64,000 nucleotides of DNA from Branchiostoma floridae. Its lineage: Eukaryota > Chordata > Leptocardii > Amphioxiformes > Branchiostomatidae. The notes below the pieces were generated by a model. It saw only the letters and a program-made list of their open reading frames with translations. It was not told where the DNA came from and searched no databases. The DNA lies in the NCBI RefSeq assembly GCF_000003815.2, contig NC_049993.1:5060800-5124799 (forward strand), read 5' to 3'. Made by a program: the position numbers and the translations under genes. This document shows, in pieces, positions 10,938 through 23,999 of this stretch (the first letter of the stretch is position 1; the number at the start of each line of letters is the position of its first letter).

Positions 10938-12304
10938 TCCCTTAGAGGACGTGCTAAAATTTTCGGCGCATACAGGAATCGTAGCTAAAATTGTCGATCC
11001 TCAAGCGCACCAACCTACGAACTGTTTGTGGGATGTTCAGATACTTATATTAATGCTAGATAGGTAAAACTATACATTTTTTGAAAAGCTAAGAACCTGT
11101 AGAATATGAATATATCAAGATAAAGACTGTATCTAGTTTGTAAGGAATAATACTGCGCATAAGGACAGACAAAATTTTCTTTGAAGTCTCGAAAAATATT
11201 TGAAATGTATATAACATCACCCACAAAGTCTAAAATAACTAAGTCACTGAAAACTAGGCTAGAATGCCTTGCTATTCTTCCTGAATCAATAAAAACATAA
11301 AACAATGTATGTAAGTGACTGTAACTGTTTTATTCTTGCTAGCAAAGATAGTACCTAAAGCCTTGACCAGTTGTAAAAAGATGGGCCTTATCAGTGTTCC
11401 CCTAATGTTTGACCAGGAAGATTTCACCAAAATTATGAGTTGGAGGAAAACCAAAACAGACTTTGCTACCTCAACGAGTGTTACATACATGTCTGAACAT
11501 GCTGCCCTCCCCCATAGGCGAAAAAACAAACAAATACAAAGCAGAAATTTGGCTGGATCAATAATTTGAAAACAATTTCAGACACTCATGGCCCTCAGTC
11601 CTTTATGATAAACACCAAAAAACACCCACCTACTCCTTTTTCACAGCAAAGAAAACAAAGGTTTGTAAATACTACCACATGGTACAGGACCGGCAAATGG
11701 CAGTCAAAATGACGAAGTTTTCATCAACTTCCAGTGGTAGAAACATCGTCAATCTCTTCCTCAGTGGTGTCACAACCCCTTCTAGGTTCTTCAGCGTAAT
11801 TGGCAATCAATAAATTGTGATTTTGAGGGGAAAAAACAAGGCAGAAACTCCCAAACTACAGCTTCAACCCTCCCCAACTTAGGGAAATCCCCTGCACATC
11901 AAAACAGGCTGTTTCCCGATTCCACCCGGAGAATACCGAGGAATGCCAGCCGAGACACATGTAAATTGATACTCTCCAAGCAGAGGTTGAGTCGCGGTAG
12001 TCCGAAAAAATACAGAGCCGCTCCTCCTACTCCTATTCACCAAATTCACCGCTCCTACTACTCCTATTCCGGGTAGTTCTGTACATTACAGTACAGTGTA
12101 GTTTAGAGTTGCAATTGTTTTCCTCATTAAATTTGAAAGATTCCAGTTCTTAAACATTGTTGTATAATCTGTGTCATGTAATATGATCTACTTAGATGCC
12201 TAGCTTCTATAGACATACTTTGTGCTATATCTTTTGAACTTAGTTGGTTAGGGGTCGGAGACTTGAACGATAGTCAGGAACATGTATGGTCCTGATTTTT
12301 AGAA

Positions 12305-12392
12305 GTTAAATAGGTGTTGTGCTTAGGAAGAAGTGACATATGTTAGGGCCCCCTAGCAACTTGTTCCTGGGGATAGCAGGCATTTTTAACTT
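12305..12392 (+). repeat. Type 2 repeat copy 3
   Basis: GTTAAATAGGTGTTGTGCTT, GTGACATATGTTAGGGCCCC, CTAGCAACTTG, GGGGATAGCAGGCATTTTT. It lies about 55 bp upstream of type 1 copy D, with a (GT)n run between them. Confidence 0.75.
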
Positions 12393-12448
12393 TGTCAGGA
12401 GGGTTAAGGTTATGTTTTGGGTGTGTTTGTGTGTGTGTGTGTTAACAG

Positions 12449-12541
12449 CATAACTGGAGAAGCCTTGGATGGATCCTGATGATATTTGGTAGGTGGGTAT
12501 GGGTCGGGGAAACGAAGGTCATGTTTGATAAGGAGCCCCTT
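12449..12541 (+). repeat. Type 1 repeat copy D (diverged, truncated)
   Basis: CATAACTGGAGAAGCCTTGG, GATATTTGGTAGGTGGGTAT, AACGAAGGTC, then AGGAGCCCCTTAG. A following segment (12538-12620) resembles 12100-12180 (GTTTAGAGTTG, then AAGATT and CAGTTCT), a second diverged duplication. Confidence 0.7.
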
Positions 12542-15000
12542 AGTTTAGAGTTGAGTTGCATTTGTTTATCTTATTCAATGTGGAAGATTGCAGTTCTGAA
12601 ACAGTCCTGTATAGTATATTGATTCTCTCAGTGGTTATTGTAATTTAATGCTGTAGGCGTAATACTTATTGTACTGTGCCAAGCAATGTTAGGGAAATCT
12701 ACTTTCTGCAGGTCTGTCTTGTTATAAAACAAAATGAAATGAGTAACACATTTTTCTACAGACATCATTCTGCATAACAAACCTGGTTTATTTGGCAAAG
12801 GTATGTGTTCGTGGAACTCTAGTTGGTTATACACTAACATGTCTATCATTACATATGCACGGGTTCAAGAATATAATACTATTTCCTCGAAAAGAAAGGC
12901 GGTAGAACAGTTAAACGGAAGTCGGTCAGACCTATCAAACAGGTAATCAAATTGATGTCGCAAATTTGATTCTGTTCTTTGGAGAGAAACGTGTCCAGAA
13001 TGTCATATGGAGGTCAAACACCTTTAGTTGGCACACATTTAAAATTTGTGATAAAGTTTCACAGCTTTCAGAAAACGCGTGCAAAACAGTGAACTCAAGC
13101 AGTATGCTAAATACATATGATTATACAAATTGGGCATATATCACATATAGTTGCAACTTTGTTTTGATGTTTGAGCACTGTTATTTACTTGATTGTGAAC
13201 TCATTTGTTTTGATTCGTCAGCGACATTTTACATAGCTCACCGAACACGACGTTGACGTTGAAAGGTACAAACATTTGGCACCATTAATCATGCTTACCG
13301 CACGTTGACAACCCTAAGTCCGGGAAATGTTTTAAACATTGCCCTTCACTACATGATAAATGTGACAAGTCACCGTGACACGTCTATATGGTGATTCTTC
13401 GGTAAGTGAATGGGGGTGGACATGGGCTCCGTGGAGAGTTGCCACTCTCTTGCTCGCTCTGCGGAGTTCTCCAGATAGTGCCGGTAATGATGTCCCATAG
13501 GGAAAACCGTCAATATCATTAGCTTGTACGCTGTAGGATGAACTATTACTATTATGTGGGTGACACAGGCTACATTACATGTGAGATACATGTACAAAGT
13601 CTACTTTTATTTTTATTCTTGATATGGCTTTAGCACCACCTAGCTCCGCTTTGGCATTGGAAAATATTGTAATTTGGAAAAATGTTGATTCGTATAAGAT
13701 TCATGTTACACTCTTATATATATATAGTTAAGATGCAACCTGTTTTATTTTCGGTTTTCTGAAGAAGGTTATCCACTTTTCTGGCTAGCTTTGTTTCTAA
13801 AGATATCTTTTCCATCCCGCCGATCCATGCCAATGAAAGAACTAATCCAGCCATCGTAATTAGTCCGTAGAATAGCCTCAAAGAAATAATAAATCACACA
13901 CTGGCACGTAGATAATATCCGTACATAGGCTTCGTTATGTTTATGAACATGTCCTATCTACGGCCCAATCAGCCCCAGAGGTAGATGTGGTGGGAATATA
14001 TACTGATAACGGCCGTCCCCTGAGGACCTCATTTTTGCAGCATAGAATCAAGAGAAAATGGAATATTGAGTTATGAGCCGTGGTCCTGTGCTATTTGTTA
14101 GAGGCATGTGAAGAATGCGGACATCGGGAAGTATTTTGGTAACTGAGGTTGCCCATATGATAAAAGGACAGGGAAATATTCATTTTTGGGTGAAACCTGA
14201 TAGAGAGTTTTCTTTCTACTGCTCGTTTCCGTTCATGGAGTAATAAAAATCCATGTCACGTTTTCCAAAATGACATCACTGTATACACAGGAAGTTTGCA
14301 TGTAACGTTAAGGTTACAACTTTGAATCTCCGCCATGTCCTTGGGGTGGATATTCACGTATAAGAGCAAGTTACCAAACGGTTCTAATACTAGTACCATC
14401 TAACATGTCCTTCTGGCTTCCAAACATAACGTTACAGATAAATATAGAGAGGCAGAAAATGCATATTCCGGAAGATAGATAAAGCAACGTTTAGATGTTT
14501 TCCTTAACCCACCAACATGGAAGACGATTAAATATCACGTGACTGCAAGAATGTATGTATGTAGTCGTTAGTGCGCCCAGCTCATCACAACTGGAGTCAG
14601 AAACGTTCCACAAGATGGGCAGCAGTATTCCGTCCCACTGTCCCTACGGGGACTGATGGTATCTGGTCAGTAACTAAGCATACATCTGATAAATGTGAAA
14701 CCGCGGAACCAAAACATGTAAACATCACGGTTTGAAGGCAACGACCCGTCATTGTCGCCTCCTTGTCAAACGATAAACATCATGAAGTCTACAAATCGAT
14801 GCGCGCTGTCTCTCGTATTGTCTTGATACATTGGATGTCTGGCCGCCCCTCCTTTGCAGATGGTATAACCCAAAATCAGACGACACTGACGGAAACGTGG
14901 TGTTCTCCTCTCAGTGCACTTACAGCGGGATTTTACGTCTGTAATTGCACCCTTCACCACTAGACGAACGCAGTTGGACTCGGTTTTTAGCGCCTGGGGC
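12542..15000. other. No gene recognised
   Basis: Apart from the diverged copy of 12100-12180 at its left edge and a short (TA)n run near 13717, only short random open frames are present. No exon or delimited repeat is supported. Confidence 0.5.
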
Positions 15001-15046
15001 CGGTATAGAGAGGACCTAGCCGCATCCTGTGCGCGGGAGATGCTCC

Positions 15047-15060
15047 GTTACCATAGCAAC
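15047..15060 (+). promoter_or_regulatory. Perfect RFX X-box motif
   Basis: GTTACCATAGCAAC fits the RFX consensus GTNRCC(0-3N)RGYAAC exactly. It lies in a short CpG-richer patch 121 bp upstream of an ATG with strong context and a nearby splice donor, the usual position for RFX control of ciliary genes. Binding is inferred, not shown. Confidence 0.5.
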
Positions 15061-15181
15061 TGCAGACGATAGCGCAGAGAGGAGGAATGAATGGGTGCGG
15101 AGGTACGCTGCTCAGGTGGCGATGACACCGTAAGCTGCTGACAGTTTTTTTCGGAGATACCTGCCGATCACACCGTGAAGG

Positions 15182-15212
15182 ATGGGGCAAGTACACGGAG
15201 GAGGATGTACAG
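15182..15212 (+). CDS. Possible first coding exon of an unidentified gene
   Basis: ATG with A at -3 and G at +4 opens a frame reading MGQVHGGGCT and meets a consensus donor (ACAG/GTAAGC) after 31 nt, phase 1. The glycine at position 2 and glycine at 6 would permit N-myristoylation. Earlier ATGs at 15089 and 15123 lead only to short closed frames. I cannot recognise the gene and see no partner exon downstream, and the phase does not fit direct joining to the PDZ gene's second exon. It could equally be a 5' untranslated exon or chance. Confidence 0.22.
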
Positions 15213-18200
15213 GTAAGCACCATCTCTCAGCAAGCCTACCATTTTCTCTATTTCGCCACAATTTCGCCTATTTGTAATAGGTGTGGCGCTATTATTTGTG
15301 TACAGACGGAATGGGTAATAACGTAATGGGATAAGGTGTTTGTGTATAAGCTCTGGACAGCAGGTGGTTGACCCTGAGGCGTTATTTACATGCAGATTAT
15401 GTTACTCGTGTCGGTGCCGTGTATAAATAGACAAGGGACACAATATATGATATTAATGGTGCTGTCGATGTGCATTATGAATAATTTTATCATATTTTCA
15501 TAACCCATAAAACGTAGAAAATCTACAAATTTTTGTCTTCATAGGACCGCAGACCAGATACAGAGTTTTTGAAACCAGAATGTAGCATCAATATTAATAC
15601 TAGTAGTTGCATTTGGATTAGTAATCATTTTAGCGTAAATTTCAGACTCATGTGAACTATAAATTCTCGCATTAAAATGCACATTATTCATACATTTTTT
15701 CACACCCCGCCATCACCACTTCCAGTGTTTCATTCATTATCATTATTTGCCCATCAACCCATGAACAAGCCATCGTGCCATAAATAAACCGGCACCATGT
15801 GATCTGTTTCTTCCACGAGCAATTTGAATAATTGGTAGCCAAGCAAGGCTCAAGTGCAAATTGATACGCCGCGTGAATATACATTGCATTACGCCATGGA
15901 CAAGGTCGACGTGTCATTTCTAATCTTTTTTTCTAACGCACACGCGTCATACGTAATATATTATTATTACTGATGTACGTTCCCTTTCTTGAACCAGCGA
16001 CATGTAAAGCTGTACGATTCCAGTGGTTAGCAAACAGCTTTGATTAACTGTCTAGCTCGCACTGTCTTCTCGCTCACCGTGCCGTTGTTTTAACGAGTTT
16101 GTAACGTCGCCAAAATGTGGGGTCCAGACGAACTAATGGCATTTTCATACATGACTGACCCCGACATTACAACCACGGTACTGGAATGGTGCATTCAATG
16201 CGCCTAATGTGTGTGCGCCATCCAGCCGTATTCACTGGACTCTTTCTTTTGCTAATTTCACATCTGAAAAGCTTACATTTAAATATAACCTACATGTACG
16301 TACGATTCCTACTCCCAACAGTGTGCTATAAGGAGATATTCTAGATTTTCTACTCTTGGCTTTATTTGCTTTTCTGCTACTTAAAAGATGAGTAGAAATG
16401 CTCGCCCCCATTCTCGCTGTAATGCCCCTGCTTAATCAACGGCGAACCAATTACTCTTAATGCGGGGATGAAAGATGAAAGACCCCCAGGAAAAAAGAGA
16501 AAACGATTTTGGGATGTAAAAGTGATTCCGTGTTACCGGCGGTAGCTTTTGACGCCTTTAGGGCTCTGATTACAACACAAACGAATGTGTGTGTTCATTG
16601 TACTTAATACAAACATTTATGATTCTAAACAGTCTTTCTTTTGCGTTGGATCATCCTTTCTTAGCCTTTAAAAGCTATAATGAAGCAAGAACTAGTCATA
16701 AATGGTGAAAGCGCTCGCTACTAATGGCGAGAAAAGCTCGTTGGGTGAGACCTTCAAGCGTCCTTAGTTGATACTTTACAACATAACCTCTATGCACGCG
16801 TGGTTGCGCTTTAGTGTCAAGGCGTGAGTTCGCATGAACAGTGGCTGTAAAATGTTGCTTCGTACGACTCTGAGGAACTGTTCCAACCGGTGTAAACAAA
16901 CAAAAACCATGTCGTCTATCCAATTAGTAAAGCACTCCGTTCTGCGTCCTAGAATTCGAGCTCGCGGCGCAGTAAGTAGAATAATTGCCGTTATGTCTGT
17001 ACAGGGATTCGGTAATTCGGGCTTGTTTTGTCGCTCATTTCTCAGGGGAATCAGAGCTTATCCCAAACGACCACAGGCATCCATATCATATGCATATATA
17101 TGCAACTCCATACGTCATTGATACACGTATGCTAGTTCTGAAATCGTGTCACGTATACGGGGTTATCCAACAAAGATCGTAACGATTTCTGCGAAATCCT
17201 AAATGAGTCCCGAGAAGGAAAATTGATGTTGGATTTGAAATGTCACTCGTCCCCAGAGTAGTGTACCCCAGATGATAAGGTCGTGTGTTTCGAATAAAGA
17301 TGACAATATGTTTGTTATGTAATGGGATCTGGGGCAAAGTCATTGGAAACAGGAATATTGAAAAATTTGATAAAGACAATACGTAATACAAAACTCCATA
17401 TGATAATTTTGAAATATAGAATAAAGGAGCGAGAGCTGTTTTTGAGATTATTGTCATTGTTTATTTGTTTTGCACTAAAAAAAATCAATACATGAGGATG
17501 AAATCTTTAAGGACCATAATAGTGCAAGGGAGGCCAAAAGCTTCTGCTTATACGAAGGCCTCCCTTTACTAGTACTAACTTATTATAAGAAATGAAAACA
17601 TGTAATTACACTAAATAAATCACTACAACGTGGGTAATAATGTATGGATCTAAAATACAAATTGAAAGTTACCAGTTGTAAACAAGGAAGTGTAAACGAA
17701 TTAAGGAAATATACGATTATTAATAAAATCAGCTTCTGTGTGACTATTGAATGTAGCAAAAGAGGGACTCAACTTTAATGTCTTATTCACTTTGTTCCAA
17801 ACTGTGGGACATCTGTACATGAAAGAGAATTGCCGTTGGCTGGTTTTTGCATAAATAGATATGAGCGGAATATCCCGTCGGTCCTGAAAAGGAGAGGATA
17901 TCGTCATACTGATGCCATGGGAAGTTCCGTGGAAATGTTAGAGTATAAATCCCGATGATGTTACGTCAACGGACCGTTAAATCACGAGCCAGGCGTGAAG
18001 TGATGAAAACGTACCGGCGACGCACCACGACGGGCCCGGACATCGATTCTACATGGTGTAATACATTCCTATATACTCGACAGGCGTGTTCATCAGTTCT
18101 TACAGTCCTGCGAGTTTTATGCGAGGTTTTATCAGCCTTCAATAGCGGCTGTTTGTGTGAAGTGACCACAAAGTCGATAAGTCAAAACCGTGTCAGTCAA

Positions 18201-18484
18201 GGCCGATTCAAAATATTGAACAACTGCTAACTGAAATACAACATCAGCCATACGCCCTTCCAGCTCAGCTATAAAGGTACCGTGCTGTAGCGGGATGTCC
18301 ATATTTTTTCCGATGCATTCTTCCACACACTGCATTGCTATATAATATCAAATCTTTGTCCTGCCTGCTTTTGTTAATTAGTGGCAGGGTCGTGACATAA
18401 CGTCTAACAGCACAAACGTATCAAAATGGATTGTACGCCAGGAAAACGTATAGAAAAATTGCCATTTTCATCAGAACGATTCAA
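15213..18484. other. No gene recognised; one short hairpin
   Basis: At 17526-17566 the arms AAGGGAGGCC and GGCCTCCCTT pair perfectly around a 21-nt loop. It is too short for a typical microRNA precursor without more pairing. The rest shows only short random frames. Confidence 0.5.
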
Positions 18485-18668
18485 ATTTAATCGCCAAGCA
18501 GATCCTACGGTAGCATCAGATACTCTCAAAAGCTGGCAAAGGAGAGAAGCCGGCCTAGGAGTGTGTATGCTACTCGTCTGATATCCCTTTGGCCGGCTAT
18601 ACCGGGGTACCCCTTGGCCAGCTTTGATACTATCTTATAGCCCCGTAGGATCTGCTTGGATTGAAATT
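18485..18668. mobile_element. Foldback MITE with CCAAGCAGATCCTACGG termini
   Basis: CCAAGCAGATCCTACGG at 18494-18510 is exactly reverse-complemented at 18643-18659. Pairing continues with small gaps through AGCTGGC and GCCGGCC, so about 70 bp on each side fold back. Outer bases (AATTTAATCG and the complement of ATTGAAATT) extend the similarity. No certain target duplication was found, so the exact ends and superfamily are open. Confidence 0.85.
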
Positions 18669-21600
18669 GGTGTACAGACATCCAAGCGTACAAACTAGGC
18701 CGTCAATTATTCAAAAGGCGTTTTGCCTTCTATTTGTTTTACCAGTATTGTATCACCATCGGCTATACTTCCACTGCACAGGGGTCCTAGTGGTACAAAT
18801 TGAAGACAAATATGGCGGACACGGGTCATGAGGGAAGATGTACTACATATGTCTTGTATGTATATGGATCATCCGTCTGCGGCTCATCGCCATAAAGAGC
18901 TACCGGAGACCACTTCTGATTCTAAGTTATACTATATGTCTTCTGCAATGGAACCCATAATCACCACCCCTTACTGTGATATTAAACACCCTCCATATGT
19001 CGAAGATCATTGTTATGATGAAGATGATGTCAACACTTTCTTAAATCATGCACGTGTCTTGTGAGCATGATAACCAACAAACTCCACTCTCTTGGGTAAG
19101 ATGTCTTTTATGCTAACGTATTAGGTAAGGTCATGTATTTGAACGGCATTGATTCTCTAAAATAGCCCAGGTGTTTTTATGTTTTCTGCAATGAAATACA
19201 ACAGTATTTCTACCAGGACCATCAAAATTTGCTTTAATTTCTTTCAAACCAACCCGGACGTTAGGATAATCATAACTTCGAGGAACGCAACTTGACAGCA
19301 CTTCAGTCTTTTGAATCACAGGATATAGGATGTCTCTACTTTTATCGTATGTAGTTATTAAAGCCGCCAGGTACACAATACTGATACCGCCAGAACCCAG
19401 ACATTCAAACAGATGAAAGGAGACATATATTCTACCAGCCTGAGGGCAGTGATTCTTTTTCCTTCCATTTGTAAAAAAAAAAAACGCTGATGGTCGACTG
19501 TGTTGAGATAAGATCCTTGCCCTGTGGAAATTTGAAAGTTTGTTTCACCGAAAAACAGAAAAGTGGGACACAGGAAAATAAATATCTGTGCCGCGGGGAA
19601 GCTGGAGAAATTGAGAAGATTTTTTGATATCTGTACGCTAGAGCTTTATGTGGCAATAAAAAAATATCTCCGTATTCAATCTCAGGAACCTACACATAGA
19701 TTTGAAAGGAAATAAAGCAAAATGATATAAGATGAAATAAAACAACCGAAATCAAAATAAAAAGTAATAAGAAAGATTAAAGGACAAGGAAGTAACGAAA
19801 ATTAAATGAAACATAATATGGGTTGAATTAGAGTTAGTCTGATCTAGCATTAATTATTGTATTTTTCTAGAAGTTCATTATCGTTAATATTAACGATTTT
19901 GATTGTATCCAACCGCCTTCTTACAGTTATTACCTCCATGAAAAATGGAAGCTCTGTGTTGGGTGAGTCTGTGTTTCCACGTACATATATTTTTCCAATA
20001 CTGTGATATCATACGTTACTGTCTGTAAATACTATTATTAGACGTTCTTTATCGTAAACTGTACCATTAAAAAGTCTCCCTACGTTACGTGCCGCACATT
20101 TCACCCAGGACGTGGTCTATTTTTCCCCTTGAAAACGTCAGAATCACCACTTAAGGCAATTTACTCTCCCGTACACGCGTCAGCAACGCCAAGGGGGTGT
20201 GGGACGCCACGTCATTTCTGGTGCCGTGGGCGTGTTGAGAAGTTTAAGCAGTGAAACTTTTTGCAGAAAAAAACTTTCTGGAAGAAACTTCTCTAAGTCT
20301 CTTCGTCTAAGAAGTTGCTAGAAGACGTACTCGCTTCCCCATAAAACGTTATCATCAAAATGAATTGCAACCGTGATCGTAAATTCGCAGAAGACGGATA
20401 ACAACGATTGTCTGTGCATTTGTTTGATAACCACTATAACATCTGTAAATGCCCTTCAGCACCAAAAGATGGATATTTTTCAACAAGGTCATCAGCTACA
20501 ACTTAACGTTTATCGGACGACACGACAGCAAAACACTAACAAAACATTAGCTGTAAAATATGTTCACTAAAACAGTCCATCATCTCTCTTTTTATGGACT
20601 ATGCGAACAAAGCGCACAAAAGATAAAAAGAGCTTTGACTGCTTTTAAAAGCTTAAAAGCACAATATGTGCATAGAAATGGGTGATTTTGATGTAATATT
20701 AGCTCGTTGATGTATTACTGTGGCGATTGAAGCTAATAGTGAAATAAATAATACATTTTCATTATTGTTAGTAAACGACATCCGTTATTTCCCATTAATT
20801 TCTATAACTAACGTCATGCATCAGATGTTAACATGATGTTAGTTTCATCTATCTTTATTGCATCATATTCTCTAAACAATTCTATATATTTGTGTTGAAC
20901 TGGAATTCTGTACGTCTTTGTTACATTGGTTTGTGTTCGCCCTCAAGAGTATTTATCTAAAACCTGTTTGTACCCTAGCGAAATAGTGAGAAAGTACTAG
21001 TATACAAATACGCTTTGTTCATTGTTGTATCAAATACACCGTGTGAAAAATTCCGATGAAAGAGAGCACAGGAAATCGAACTGTGGGTAAGATGGAGTGA
21101 TGCTATCTGCCGACGGCATATTGCTGTATCAACAAATAAGTGTGCCCATCTCTCACCACCCACCGCACTCTCGGTCTCCTCGGGCACACAGGTACCTGCC
21201 ATTAAAAATCCCGGCTTCCGTCTACCGTTAACTCCTCTGTACCCCCTCGGGGCTCCTGGCGCCCATTACCGCTACCGCTGCCCCTCAGAGACCGATAACA
21301 AACCATTACGCAGGCTGCTTTAGGTGGATAACAACCTTGTTTATATTCAAGAAACGGCGGTTCTACTAACTGCACAACAGGAAACGTTCCTTTCTCTGGT
21401 TTCCTGCGCATGCCTTCACTTCTGACATTGCCGCGAGGGTCTAGGAATAGAAGTGGTCGGTCAATGAACTCTTGGAAGTCAGAACTATGATCCCAAGAAC
21501 ACACTTATGTTTTCATTCATATCGTTATTACCCTGTTCTCCTTCTTGGCTAGACTTCGCGAACGAAGATCATTTGGGGATCGTTCCACGTCGGTCACCTT

Positions 21601-22160
21601 GTTCTTAATCACAAACAAAATAAGCTACGCTTGAGGGGAATCGAATGGTATTGTTTATGTGAACTTTGGTAAAACAAATATCTTAGCACTATGGCAAGCT
21701 AGCAATTTTGTGCTGGTTTATGTCTCAAGCACAGATATATCTTCTTTGAAACTTGTTTGTAGATGTCTGCATTATCGATCTGCCCCATATTTCAGCGGCT
21801 CTCCCCGCCGCTCCCATGCTCCGCCCCGCGAGAATTGTAAACCCATGGCCCATTAAACACAGACGACATCAAAAGTGGCGTAAGTGACTCTTTGATCGAC
21901 TCAAGTCATTTATTTTCAGGAGATTGACTTAAAGTGGCTTAACCAACTTCCGGTAGAGCATAAGGTTACAACTCTAGAGTGTTTTAGGTGTTTTTGCGAT
22001 GAAGCATGATTTATGCATTTGCAGACCGTCATGGAATACACTAAGTGAAGTTCCTGTTTTTCCTTTAGAAAAGATAAAAGAAAGGCTTTCTCTTTAACAC
22101 CCTCTGAAGAATACTTAAATCACAGCTGTTTGTCCGATACTGATATATCGCAGATACAAA
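18669..22160. other. No gene recognised; contains an 18-bp palindrome
   Basis: ATCGTTAATATTAACGAT at 19880-19897 is a perfect palindrome whose halves match HNF1 half-sites without the usual one-base spacer. A short ATG frame in a YY1-like context (ATATGGCGGACA, near 18812) closes after 27 codons. A minus-strand frame at 21202-21504 has no recognisable family. Otherwise nothing. Confidence 0.45.
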
Positions 22161-22229
22161 CATGCAGACACGTACATACAGACACAGACACATTCATATA
22201 CACACACGTACACACACATGCACATACTC

Positions 22230-22326
<97 letters not shown>

Positions 22327-22339
22327 CACACACACACAC
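22161..22339 (+). repeat. (CA)n microsatellite
   Basis: A nearly pure (CA)n core at about 22229-22339 with a few CG interruptions, preceded by a degenerate CA-rich shoulder. The Thr-His and Val-Cys frames on either strand are artefacts of this repeat. Confidence 0.97.
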
Positions 22340-23999
22340 TTCATTTCAGTTGCCATCTCAACTACTCCTTTTCAGATTGAATACACTATTAGCGGAACAT
22401 CAAGTTTTGTGATTTCAATTTAGATGGTTAGAGGAACACGGCTTTGAACATATCCTATAGCTTCAGGTCATGTGCTGGCTGCAAGATGAGATAACGCTCA
22501 AGTACAACATTTCAAAGCGGCTGAGATAGCCACATGGTAGGAACAGTACATAGAGACTATATAGATAAATAGCTTTCGCTCAAACTCCAATCCAACTGAA
22601 TGCCTGTGAGATACCATTACATTTGCCTTGACCCTGCCTGTGCCGCCATTCACCCCAACTGCGATGTGCCGCCGACTGAAACGGCTATCGGGACGGTAAT
22701 GGCGCCACGGTGCCATTTGTTGGGACTATGTGAAGGAAGTTACTCGCGAGGTCGTCTATAGGTCACGGTAAGTCTTACAATGCATCCGCGGTACCGGTAC
22801 TGTTCCTGAAACCACAACTCATGCATTCGGTACTGTCCTTGGTGCTGAATAATGACCCCACTATTGCTGTCGACCAAGTCTCTTGTAATTCTGCGAAAAC
22901 GACGCCCATGGGCATGCTCTCTGAATTTACTATTGTGCCGTCTTTGGTGGTTGAAAGGGTTAACGTTAGTAGGACGGTGCTTGTACCATTCACACTAACA
23001 CATTTGTCCCATTACATGTATATGGAATAACATTAACACAGACACTACTGTTCGGTCACAAGGTAACGCTTACACTAACACAGGCCATTAGCACTTCAAA
23101 GTGTGTCCCCAAAACATTCAACGTTACATTTACGAATCTGTCCCTAAATACGGTTATACTAACGCTCATACTAATGCTTCTGAACCAAATAACAGTTTAA
23201 CTGACTATCCCTGTCCGTGGTGCTGAATGCTGGGTTCACTAATACAAATGTACGATTTCAACATTATAGCCATCCTATAACAAAATATGATTCATGTTAC
23301 TTATCTGTATCCATATTTGTACCCATACGATTTGATTAGTGCGACACGATTTGACATTCATTAAGATTAATACAACAATAGTGATAGAATAGTTTGCTCT
23401 TGTTGGCCAGGTTAATTGAAAACTCGGGTGACCTCGCATTTTGTAGATACCGCCAACACAAAGCAATATGCGCTCTTGTGTCGCAAACCGGCCTGAATGT
23501 CGTCCATAACAATAAAAGGCCGTAAAACGTGGTCACGGGCAATCTGACGAATCAATCTCGGCATCCAGTGGGTGCTGGCCCGCCATAAGCACGGCAACGG
23601 TCCGTCTAATCGTTTGGGGATCAGCCTTTCATTGTGGGTGATTTTCCGCCCCATCTGTTTCTCCTGCTTTTCACTGCAGCAGGATGGTCGATCCGCGGAG
23701 TTCATCATCGCCTTACAGTGCAACTCCGTAGAGCAGATTAGAATGGTTCTGTAATGACCGTGACGGTTGGTGAACAATAGGATGTTAATACTGTGAAATG
23801 TGGGATTTAATAATTGCTGAACGGCTTATGGTTTTAGACAAATCTTGACTTTTGATCAGGATGTTAGTATTATACCTTGGAAGTCAGACCGGGAAAACTA
23901 TGCCTTCTCTCCCCACATTTGCATTCAGTGAGAAAGTTTAAGAGCGCTGCAACTCTCTAGAGACGAAGTGGAGCATATGAAGCAAAGTCGCACTCAAGG
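22340..23999. other. No gene recognised
   Basis: A 121-codon minus-strand frame at 23412-23777 is the longest here. Its protein has no family I recognise and there is no splice support. The rest is unremarkable. Confidence 0.45.

Larger units (their letters stand above)
8555..12541 (+). repeat. Cluster of related dispersed repeats (CCCCTAGCGGCTT family)
   Basis: The motif CCCCTAGCGGCTT or a close variant recurs near 8705, 8831, 8978, 9117, 9542, 10159, 12350 and, degraded, 12533. Two unit types are visible. Type 1 runs from CATAACTCGAGA through TTTGGTGGGTGGGTA to the motif and onward. Type 2 runs from GTGACATA through the motif to GGGGATAGCAGGCATTTTT. Open frames in this region simply follow the repeat. 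No transposase, reverse transcriptase or terminal inverted repeat is seen, so the class is unknown. Confidence 0.85.

Noticed and set aside
17526-17566. Transcription terminator or microRNA hairpin
   Set aside because: Ten-base arms with a 21-nt loop in a eukaryotic context; pairing too short for a precursor and no bacterial-style gene nearby.
22115-22423. Thr-His and Val-Cys open frames
   Set aside because: Direct product of the (CA)n microsatellite.
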